This document shows, piece after piece, positions 54,693-64,000 of a DNA stretch of 64,000 bases. Each line of letters starts with the position of its first letter. The first letter of the stretch is position 1. Both the position numbers and the translations under genes were made by a program. The notes under the pieces are model-generated. The model worked only from the letters and a program-made list of their open reading frames with translations, did no database searches and was not told where the DNA came from. Origin of the DNA: Rana temporaria (taxonomy: Eukaryota; Chordata; Amphibia; Anura; Ranidae); NCBI RefSeq assembly GCF_905171775.1, contig NC_053489.1, forward strand, positions 146,174,142-146,238,141. The letters run 5' to 3'.

Positions 54693-56261
54693 AAATTAAG
54701 CTTTCTTTATCATATATCACGGGATGTCCCGGGTGGTAATCAAAAATTCCTGGGATGTCTTAAAACAATGCACTTGAGGGGAGAGAGATATAGAAACAAC
54801 TGAAAGAGGGAGATACAGAAGCAACCAAAAAGGCACAAAGAAAATAACTCTGCAGTCCACAAAACACTGCGGCCAAATGCTATGTCCTCAGCATCCCTTA
54901 TGTCCACTCAGTAGAACCTTGTAAAGGTATGTACCGAAGACCAAATTTCAGCCTTGCAGACTTGAGCCACTGATGCCTGATGAGTTTCCCACACTCCTAG
55001 TAGAGTGATTGAAAAGGTGGAGCCTTACCCTTCAAGCCATATGCTTGGGTAATAAGTTGATGATTGCAAAATGACCTACTTAGAAGCCACCTGACCCTTT
55101 CTAGAACCCTTAGGCAGAGAATGCAGTACCCCCTTGTCATGGTGCAGAACTAAAAAAGGCTCCCTACAGGACAGAGCCACCAATTTTGACATTGGTGATT
55201 ACCATAAAAAAACACCTTCTGAGTCGATAGGACTAACAAAATCTCCCGAATTGGTTCAAAAGGTGGTTTCGGCAAAACAGAGAAGACCAAATTTAAGTCC
55301 CATGGACACAGGGGAGACTTAACAGGTGGAACCATACGGGTTACCCCCCCCCTGCACAAAAGTGCTTATCAATAAATGCAATCTAAATGGTTCCTAGAAA
55401 TAAATAGCTAAGGCAAATATTTGGCCTTTAATGGTGCTTAAGGCCAAAATAATTTCCACCCCCCGAATGGAAAATCGAAAAAGTATCAATCGTGTATTTA
55501 CAGGGGTTCATTTTCTTTGTCTCACACCAGGCCACATAAGATAAATCCTTCTGGATAAAGGTTTTCTGTCCTTCAGTAAAAGAAGCTATAACTGTACCAC
55601 AGACCTCTTGGTCCTTCAAAACACGGGTCTCAATAGCCAAGCCATCAAATCCTGGGACTGTGAAGAAAAATGCAATATTGGCCCCTGGGACAGGGGATAT
55701 GATGCCAAGTGTCGTCCACCGCCAAGTTCACGATGTTGGCGTACCATGTCCTCCTGAGCCAAGCTGGTGCAATTAAAATTACCAGCATTTTCTCCTCTTG
55801 GATCCTGCATAACAGACATGAAAACAGCTGAACTGGCGATAAGGCATACATTAGGGAGAAATGGTCCAATAGTGTCACCAGGGCATCTACCCCTATCGCC
55901 TAGCAGCTTCCCCTCCACCCGCACAAGTAAGGAATAGGACTTGGAATCTGGCTTACCTGATTTCGCTGTACAGGGCCTCTTCTGCATTTGGCTCTGAACT
56001 TTCTCCCTGGACCTGGTCACCTGTGAATGCTGAAAGCACTGTCTGGAAGAGGTCGAACCGTTCACTGGAGCAGCTAACACTCTGTAAGATAGAAATTTGC
56101 ATATTTTTCTTGAAAAAAAAGGCAAAAAAAAAAAACAGCAGCTAGCACTGAAAGGTCCATGAACCAAACTTCCCCAGTAAAATAGTAAAAACAGTGCTGC
56201 GCTCAAGCACAGCAATAAATAAAATGAACAAAAATGTGTCACAAAACATAAACATATCAAG
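54693..56261. other. Unassigned stretch
   Basis: About 1.57 kb with moderate GC. A 214-codon minus-strand frame at 55616-56260 shows no recognisable domain. The style (CCTTGCAGACTTGAGCCACT) suggests an old repeat I cannot classify. Confidence 0.4.
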
Positions 56262-56265
56262 TTAA

Positions 56266-56762
56266 AGGGGTTGTAAAGGTAAAAAAAAAAATCCCTAAAT
56301 AGCTTCCTTTACCTTAGTGCAGTCCTCCTTCATTTACCTCATCCTTTGATTTTGCTTTTAAATGTCCTTATTTATTATGAGACATCCTCACTTCCTGTTC
56401 TTCTGTCTGTAACTACACACATTAATGCAAGACTTTCTCCTTGGTGTGGAAAAAGCCTCTTGAGGGGGCGAGCAGGAGTGTCAGGACGCCCACTAACACA
56501 CAGCTCCTTTCTCTATCTGCAAAGTAGAGAGTGTCCTGACTTACCTGCTCGCCCCCTCCCCCCTCAAGAGGCTTTCTCCACACCAGGGAGAAAGCCTTGC
56601 ATTACTGTGTGTAGTTACAGACAAAGGAACAGGAAGTGAGGATTTCTCAGAAGAAATAAGGACATTTAAAAGTAAAATCGAAGGATGAGGTAAGTGAAGG
56701 AGGACTGCACTAAGGTAAAGGAAGCTATTTAGGGATTTTTTTTTTTTACCTTTACAACCCCT
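56266..56762. repeat. 497-bp palindromic TTAA element
   Basis: Ends AGGGGTTGTAAAGGT and ACCTTTACAACCCCT, flanked by TTAA (56262-56265 and 56763-56766). The inverted similarity continues through the interior (GCACTAAGGTAAAGGAAGCT and its mirror; CAAGAGGCTTTCTCCACACC and its mirror), making nearly the whole element foldable. Confidence 0.9.
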
Positions 56763-56766
56763 TTAA

Positions 56767-57099
56767 GAAGCCAAGTGAATAAATGGTTACTGTCACTTTA
56801 AACTACAAAAATGTGTGAATGGTATATGTGAAATTCAAAAGCAAAACTGATAAATAATACCAGTCCTTTTAAATAACATTAAGCATTAGTGTGTAAGTAA
56901 TATATAATTCAATTCATCTATGTATCACGGGACCAGTCCATGAAAAGAAAAAAAATACACGTAAATTTAAAACTCATAAAAAATATGGATGTGTCTCCTA
57001 CAATCATATACTGTATATCCGGATGATTCTAGTCAACTTTTGCACTTCTCTATAGCGATAACCACCACCAACGCACCACTCACCAGAAGATGTGGCTGC
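56767..57099. other. Unassigned stretch
   Basis: AT-rich; nothing recognised. Confidence 0.45.
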
Positions 57100-57103
57100 T
57101 TAA

Positions 57104-57547
57104 AGGAGTTGTAAAGGAAAACATTTTTTTTTGCTGAAATGACTGTTTACAGGGTATAGAGACATAATAGTTAACTGATTCCTTTTAAAAATGATTAAAA
57201 ATAGATAAAAAATCAATCATATAATGTACCTGTAGTTTCAGTTTCGTTTATGCATCTAGTTTCATGCTTCTGTGAAATACAGAGACACAGAGCCAATAGA
57301 GGGCAGTGATGGTTTGTAAAACGAAAGTGATTGGTTCTGAGGGGTTTAAGACACACAGTAATCACACCTCCTTGATTAGTGCCACAGAGAGAAAGCTCCC
57401 ATGACTTTTTTCATCAGGAAACAGACTGTTCAGAACAGAGAAGGATTATGGCAATGTCATAGCAAAAACGAACAATGAGGACATGAAAACAGGACTGCAG
57501 TAAGGTAAAGGAAGCTATTTAGCTAAAAAAAATCCTATAGTGACCCT
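57104..57547. mobile_element. TTAA-family MITE, 444 bp
   Basis: Left flank TTAA at 57100-57103, right flank TTGA at 57548-57551 (one change). Closely related to 50365-50823 in the interior and right end; the left end is of the AAGGAGTTGTAAAGG type, like 56266. Confidence 0.68.
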
Positions 57548-57551
57548 TTGA

Positions 57552-58123
57552 GTTATAAGTAGCATATAGGCATTTTGATATGAATCACAGCATCTTGTTA
57601 TTAGGATCAGTCCCTTTTAGAATAGTAACCCCCTGGTGATGGCATCAGTAAGGCTGTCACTTTCCAGGGCCATATGTAGTGCAGCTGTGTAAAAAAAAGT
57701 TCTCACCGCAGGATATAAAAATTCTTATATCGTGTAGTATTTGTTTAAATACTGGTCTCAGGAAACCAATATAGAAAGCAAGTATCCAAAAACTCCCAAA
57801 GATGGCTACCACATGCAAAGCCATGCAGAAGCAATAATTCAACACTCTTTATCTCCACCCAAAGAGTTTCAAGCTCTAGCGCATCCTCAGGGGAGAAATG
57901 TTCAGAATGGTTACATTAATTGCTATTAATTAGAATAACAGAACAGTCAAGTGCTCAAATCAGAACACTCCAGTTTGTATTCTGGTTCACCTTAACCACT
58001 TACCTCAACCTGTTATTGTTATGTACACTGCAAACAAGTAGGTACTGTAATTCATTGAAATTCTATCCCAAATAATAAAGCTGTGGTAACTTTATTAAAC
58101 AGTTTCTTAATTAACTTTTCACA
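57552..58123. other. Unassigned stretch
   Basis: AT-rich; no structure recognised. Confidence 0.45.
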
Positions 58124-58125
58124 TA

Positions 58126-59672
58126 CATTGCCTCAAAAAAAGTATTCATACCCCTTGAAATCTTGAAATCTTCCACATGTTTTCATGTTACAACCAACAC
58201 AAGCTGGCACATAATTGTGAAGCGGAAGGAAAATGATAAAAGGTTTTCCACATTTTTTTACAAATAAATGTATGATAAATGAGACGTGCGTTTGTATTCA
58301 GCCCCCCTGAGTCAATACTTTGTAGAACCACCTTTTGCTGCAATTACAGCTGCAAGTCTTTTTTTGGGGATGTCTCTACTAGCTTTTCACATTTAGAAAA
58401 TTAAATTTTTTCCCATTCCTCTTTGCAAAATAGCTCAAGCTCTGTCAAATTTGATAGAGTGTGTCTGTGAACAGCAATTTTCAAGTCTTGACACAGATTC
58501 TCAATAGGGTTTAGGTTTGGACTTTGACTGGGCCATTCTAACACATGAATATGCTTTGATCTACACCATTTGATTGTAGCTCTGCCTGTATGTTTAGGGT
58601 CATTGTCCTGCTGGAAGGTGAACCCCTGCCCCCAGTCTCAAGTCTTTTGCAGATTCTGACATGTTTTCTTCTAAAATTGCCCTGAATTTTGCACCATCCA
58701 TCTTCTCATCAACTCTGACCAGCTTCCCTGTCCCTGCTGAAGAAAAGCTTCCCCACAACAAGATGCTGCCAACACTATGTTTCAAGGCAGGATGGTGTGT
58801 TCATTTTGATGTGCAGTGTTATATTTCTGCCACATATAGCGTTTTGCTTTTAAGCCAATTTAAGTCAATTTTGGTCTCATCTGACCAGTGCACCCTCTTC
58901 CACATATTTGCTGTACCCCCAGATATCTTCTCGCAAAAATGGTAACTGAGTATGGCTTTCTTTCAACAATAGCTTTCTTGGCACTCTTCCATAAAGGCCA
59001 GATTTGTGGAGGGCATAACTAATAGTTGTCCTGTGGGCAGAATCTCCCACCTGAGCTGTGGATCTCTGCACCTCCTCCAGAAATACCATGGGTCTCTTGG
59101 CTGCTTCTCTGAATGATGATCACATATCTCAGCCTATCAGTTTAGGTGGACAGCCATGTCTTGGTAGGTTTGCAGTTGTGCCATACTCTTTCCATTTTCC
59201 AATGATAGATTGAACAGTGCTCCATTAAATGTTCAAAGCTTGGGGTATTTTTTTATAACCTAACCCTGCTTTAAACTTTTCCACAACTTTATTCCTGACC
59301 TGTCTGGTGTGTTCCTTTGCCTTCATGATGCAGTTTGTTCACTAAGGTTCTCTAGGACTTTACAGAACAGCTGTATTTATACTGAGATTAAATTACACAC
59401 ATGTGAGCTCAATTGACTAATTAGGCAAATTCTACAGGCAATTGGTTACACTAGATTTTAGTTAATAGTATCAGAGTAAAGGGGGCTGAATACAAATGCA
59501 TGCCACACTTTTCACACATTTATTTGTAAAAAAAAAAAAAAAAAAAAAAACATTTATAATTTTCCTTTTACTACACAATTATGTGCCACTTTGTGTTGGT
59601 CTATCACAAACAATCCCAACAAAATACATTTAGGTTTTTGGTTGTACATATGAATACGTTTTCAAGGCACTG
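58126..59672 (-). mobile_element. Tc1/mariner element, inactive
   Basis: 1547 bp between TA duplications (58124-58125 and 59673-59674). Ends CATTGCCTCAAAAAAAGTAT and, inverted, CAGTGCCTTGAAAACGTAT. Normal Tc1 length, a different family from 6558-9800. An A tract at 59528-59550 lies in the non-coding part. Confidence 0.9.
58401..59328 (-). pseudogene. Tc1 transposase pseudogene
   Basis: The minus strand starts ATGAAGGCAAAGGAAC (MKAKEHTRQVRNKV) and ends after EEWEKI at 58401. Order: N-terminal DNA-binding helices, then HRTTISYALHKSGLYGRVPR (about 59030), KHSVGSILLWGSFSSAGTG (about 58760), FTFQQDNDPKHTGR (about 58610) and SQSPNLNPIENL (about 58520). The second Asp (QQDND) and final Glu (PIEN) of the DDE triad are readable. 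The pieces are in different frames, so several indels and stops make it non-functional. Span of about 309 codons is near full length. Confidence 0.88.
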
Positions 59673-59852
59673 TAACGTCAGTGTGTATCCTAATATTTTT
59701 TTTCTCTGGAACCATTTGAGAATTGTTAGGCCTGTTAACCAATACGAAGTAATTTTAATGATCAATACTGGTTAAGCTTCTAACCATCCATAGGCAGCCA
59801 GAAATATATGAAGGTAATTCAAATATCTCTCAATTCTAACTGTAGTTACCTT

Positions 59853-60542
59853 GGGCCAGATTCACAGTGGAGATACGACGGCGTATCTGCTGATACGCCA
59901 TCGTATCTCTGTTTCTATCTATGCGACTGATTCATTGAATCAGTTTCGCATAGATAGCCAGAAGATCCGACAGGTGTAATTGTTTTACACTGTCGGATCT
60001 TAGGATGCAATACCGCGGCCGCCGATGGGGGGAGTTTGCGTCGTAAACCAGCGTCGGGTATGCAAATTAGGAGTTACGGCGATTCACGACGGATTTTCGC
60101 GTTCGCTACGTCGCCGCTAGTCTAGTTTCCCGTCGCAAAGTTAGTCTTCGTTTTAGGTGCCCTAACTTTAGTCAGCAAGCGTATTGCTGTCTAAAGAATG
60201 GCCGTTGTTCCCGCGTCGAAATGTAAAAATTAACGTCGTTTGCGTAAGCCGTCCGGGAATACGGAATTACGCTACGCGCGTCGCCGTTCGAAAAAATGAC
60301 GTCACGGTGCGCAATGCACGACGGGAGTTCGGAAATGGAGCATGCGCGGTAGGTCCGGCGTGGGAGCGCGCCTAATTTAAATGGCACACGCCCATTTAAA
60401 TTGGCCCGCCTTGCGCCGGAGACCGCCGGCGTAGGTTTTCATCGCAAGTCCTTGGTGAATCAGGCACTTGCGATGAAAAATTGCGGCGGTGTAAGGTATC
60501 TACGATACGTTACGCCGCCGCTCTTCTATGTGAATCTGGCCC
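59853..60542. mobile_element. Harbinger-like MITE (GGGCCAGATTCAC ends), 690 bp
   Basis: Left GGGCCAGATTCACAGTGGAG and right ATGTGAATCTGGCCC. Internal inverted blocks (ATACGACGGCGTATC; CTATGCGACTGATTC / GAATCAGTTTCGCATAG) resemble those of 1901-2596. CpG-rich, non-coding. Confidence 0.78.
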
Positions 60543-63179
60543 CAAGTTTTGAGACATCTATGAATTCACAGTGACCTGTGACACCATCTTTTTGGTATAC
60601 CGTACTTCTTTGCTATAATGACATTAATTCTTGGTGTGATCTCAGTTTACATTTTTTGTCTCTCCATTTGCCATTATGTATTTCTAGCTGTAACCCTTGG
60701 CTATGCATGTCAAAATTCCTGGGATAATCCAATTACTGGTCCACTTATATATATATATGGTATATATGTCATACCAGTAGTGTAGTTGATTTGGGTGAAC
60801 TAAGGACATATAGCCTAGGCGAGTGTCCCATACAGCCTGTTACTTTAAGAGAGCATCAGTCAATGGCCAGCCATATGTTCATTCAATTTTCATATATATT
60901 TGCATTAGTTTACTATTACTATTAACATAGGTAAAACAGATTTCAGTTTTGAAGAACTCATACCAAAAGTTGTAACCTTTATTAATTTTTAACTGTTCAC
61001 TGTAACCAGACAGGTTATGGTTACTGTCTAATTTGTCAACAAGCCACTAAACCATTGGGGTTGATTTACTAAAGGCAAATAGTATGTTCACTTTGCTAAA
61101 GAAAATTACACGTTGCATGAGAATTTTCCCCAGATCCTAGTAGATTATGTGAAGTTCTGCTGACTTCATAAAATCATTTGCAAGCAATTGTTTTGTGAAA
61201 CTTTACTACATTGCTTCCATGCACTGCATTAACAATGGCTAACAAAACGAAACAGCTATATACAGTCATAACAAATAAATCAGGCTGTATCTATGCTACA
61301 AACCAGTGTTTCTGTATTTATGATTGGCCAAGTTGAAAAAAGGAATGATTTCCATGGCTCCACCCACTATCCTAAAATGGGAATACATTTCCTTATTTTT
61401 GGGATCTGGGATGGAATGAGACATATAAGTACCCTCCGTTCTATGTTTATGTTTAGCTATATAATATGGTCCAATTCTCTTTATTTGAATTCTGTTTCTA
61501 TCAATTTACATTTTAGACTTATTTAGGACAGACTAACCTTGAGAAAAGCCTCAAGTTTGGTATTGTTTTGTTGTATATAGTGTTTCCTTGAAAGGAAGGC
61601 TTTGAGTGTCACTGCCATGTAGAGCGCCACACTTCACAACTGTATGTGACCTTTTCTGATAGTGAGGTCATATCTTAATGGATCCTAATGGATCCTTAGC
61701 TATGACAGTTATTGAAAGTAGAAAGTAACTGTTCAACTAACTTCTCTTTGATAATATTTTCTGATGTTATGCACACAAAAGGCTGTCCAAAAATGGGTAT
61801 AAACACTTTGTTCTCGATAGTATATTATAAAGGCATACACAATGTCAAATATGATGATCTGTCATCTATTACTGTTTTTCCTGTCCTTATCGCCTTTGAT
61901 TCAGTCTTGTGTTTTTCTGTCATCACTACAACAAATAATACATTTCTACAGCAGTAGACTGTTTAAAAAGAAATGTCGCTTTTTATTGTACAAAATGTAG
62001 TGGAAATATCACATATCTGCAGTTTTCAGTGAAGGACAATCATCAAAATAGGCTATAATCCTTTATTGCTAAAGAAGCTCTATATACAGATATGTTATTT
62101 ATAGTGCAGAACGAAAATGTTTACTCTAGATGTCCAAATCATATATAACTTTGTTATAAGCAATAATTTCTAATGGAATCTAACATCTCTTAACAAAATA
62201 CTGAAAGAAGAAAACACTTCTGCACAAAAATATCTATATCTTAAGCTAGTTAAGTTCAGTATGGTAAGTGATCGCAGTTAATGTTAAGACCCCTTGGGAT
62301 ATTTTGAATGGGGCAGTAACAAACCTACCATTTTTTAAGGGTTGATTGTCATGGTTACTTGTTGTTCCTGAGAAAGTGCCACGCCCGATACACGTTGTCA
62401 AGACTACAGCCAAGCACGCTTTCTCCCTGCCTCTTACTCCTTGCTCTTCACCACTCTGAGCTCCATTCGGTCTCCCTGAGAGCTCTGACGTCACACCTGG
62501 GAATCCCACTTCCTTCATGGTCCCATTGAAGCTCGTTCACACTGCCTTCTGGCTCCTCTTTCCATCCACGGCTGGCCGGCTGATTTACCACTCATTGCTG
62601 GGATTCAGTTGAAGCTTGATTTAGCTCCCGTTCCACATAGAATTTGGGATGTTTTCCTCTCCCCTCCCACCCATATGGACTTCACAAGGCACACATGAGG
62701 ATTCCATCACTGCAGCTAACTTTCCAACCAGGCAGTCTATTGGACGCCTCCATAAGGTATCACTATAGTGCTGAGCAAGCTGACTGTTGACCATCCATGC
62801 TAAAGAGAATTTAATTGTTTTTTAACATATTCATCTATGGCAACATTAAATCGATAAATAGTTCTGCTTATTGATTTTTGCCTGTTGATTTTGTATGCAC
62901 AAGACGTTGCCCAAATAGTGCTTTTTTGTATGGTTGCTTCTGATTGTACACATTTCTATCACATATCTTCTGGTGTGTTCTTCCAAATAGCAGCTTATTG
63001 GGCACATGTAGGACGCAAAGTGTTATTCCCACTGTCATATACATCCCGGTTTCCTGGCGCCAGACTTTTGTTTGCTGTTTTCATGATCTGTTGTTCCTAC
63101 TGCTTAGGAACAGTGATTGGTCTCCTACCCTAGGCAGTCCCATCCCCCCACAATTAGAAACACTCCCTAGGACACACAA
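60543..63179. other. Unassigned stretch
   Basis: About 2.6 kb. 62380-62700 is GC-richer and CT-rich, but I see no frame. Frames such as 61293-61526 and 62944-63408 show no recognisable domain. A TA run is at about 60750-60770. Confidence 0.45.
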
Positions 63180-63560
63180 TTTAACCCTTCATCGCCCCCT
63201 AGTGTTAACAAACAGTGGTGACACAGAAAGACAAACACCTGCAACTCACAAAAAGGAACAGCAATTATGGAGAATTTCGTTTTTGCTGCTGCTGGAAAAA
63301 AATCAAAAAGCCCAAAAAAGAAAAAAAAAGGGAACCACTGCTGACGCAGAAAGAGAAACACCTGCAATGCAGAAGGGGGTACAGCAATTATGCTCTAAAT
63401 TTTATTAGTGCTGCTCCGCCGCAAAAATAAAAGTATACCACTGCTGTGCTGACGCAAAAGGAAAAACACCTGCAACACAATAGGGGGAATACTAATAATG
63501 CAGCAACAAAACACGAAACTGCAAAAAAAAGGGATCAGTGGTGACACAGAAGTGTTGTAC
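63180..63560. repeat. Degenerate tandem repeat, about 95-125 bp unit
   Basis: Three and a half units begin at about 63220, 63340, 63450 and 63542, each starting GACACAGAAAG/GACGCAGAAAG, with AAACACCTGCAA(C/T) and AATTATG-type internal motifs. Unit length shrinks along the array. Confidence 0.68.
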
Positions 63561-63594
63561 ACACCCACACTTTATTAGTACCACAACACTGTGT

Positions 63595-63735
63595 TATTCA
63601 CACTATATTCTCTACACTACACTATATTATATACTCTACACTACACTGTAATACATATTATCTACACTACACTGTATTACAGTATATATTATCTACACTG
63701 CACTGTATTATATATTCTCTACACTGCACTGTATT
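63595..63735. repeat. Minisatellite, about 25-40 bp unit
   Basis: Repeated TCTACACTACACTGTATTA with TATAT variants, five or so copies. Confidence 0.85.
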
Positions 63736-64000
63736 ATTTTTTTTTTTTATTGTTTATTTTGTTAGGAAAGAGGCCCACAAGGTCCGCAACGGTAACAATC
63801 AAAGCATAACAAGAAAAAATAAGAAAAAATATGGGTACAAAAACATGACACTGCTATTAAATCATGTATAGAACAGTCAGCACAGTAATACATCCGGGCA
63901 TACATAAACTATATACAACATAGTGCATTCCCACTGTGCCTCAGGTGTATCCCATAACTGGTCATGGTCCAGTGCCCTGCAGTGTGGTTCGGGACAAACG
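63736..64000. other. Unassigned window end
   Basis: Begins with a poly-T tract and TATTGTTTATTTTG, which could be the reversed 3' end of a minus-strand LINE; too short to decide. Confidence 0.3.

Noticed and set aside
55616..56260. 214-codon minus-strand frame
   Set aside because: No recognisable domain, low-complexity hydrophobic start, no start or splice context and no conservation evidence.
62885..63408. Frames of 82 and 154 codons near the window end
   Set aside because: They enter the tandem repeat and show no domain.

Overview
This looks like a gene-poor, repeat-saturated stretch of a large vertebrate genome, most likely an anuran amphibian (true-frog type). The reasons are vertebrate-style introns, GGGCCAGATTC-type and GGCC..GTACACACGATC-type miniature elements, old Tc1 copies, L1-clade LINEs, Ty3/gypsy LTR elements, a Penelope-like element, a Helitron, and long AT and CCCCCC tracts. 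I found no convincing host protein-coding gene, tRNA, rRNA or CRISPR array. The species assignment is inference from repeat style; no search was run.

Layout. 1-1667: left part of an LTR retrotransposon on the minus strand (5' LTR, tRNA-Leu-like primer site, and an open gag-like frame running off the window). 1901-2596: Harbinger-like MITE. 3178-6235: tandem duplication of an unidentified unit of about 1.2 kb, with a Helitron in one copy only. 6558-9800: dead Tc1 element holding two later insertions. 10870-16368: decayed L1 on the minus strand, split by a 2.7-kb element (11255-13956) that carries a near-perfect 2.05-kb palindrome. 18118-22622: MITEs and a decayed gypsy pol (20747-23560, minus). 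24490-29870: decayed L1 on the plus strand, cut by an 805-bp solo LTR with a perfect 5-bp target duplication.

30901-39247 is the most notable locus: an apparently complete 8.35-kb PIF/Harbinger transposon with matching ends and three intact, intron-containing genes. They are a DDE transposase (plus strand, 2 exons, 406 aa), a Myb/SANT-like DNA-binding protein with an acidic repeat and a C-terminal heptad-like region (minus strand, 3 exons, 341 aa), and a MADF-domain protein with a BESS-like tail (plus strand, 2 coding exons, 339 aa). The Myb and MADF genes diverge from a shared 330-bp region with a duplicated module. The transposase and Myb genes converge on a 250-bp hairpin. Two MITEs elsewhere in the window share both flanking regions of this element and look like internal-deletion relatives.

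41986-44045: Penelope-like pseudogene with nested repeats. 44597-48886: hAT-type element (8-bp duplication) whose interior is a 3.65-kb GC-rich minisatellite. 49321-57551: several TTAA-flanked palindromic elements and an unclassified frog-type repeat. 58126-59672: a second dead Tc1. 59853-60542: another Harbinger-like MITE. 63180-63735: tandem repeats.

The nesting order can be read directly: Tc1 and L1 copies are the older hosts, while the MITEs, solo LTR, Helitron and complete Harbinger are later arrivals.
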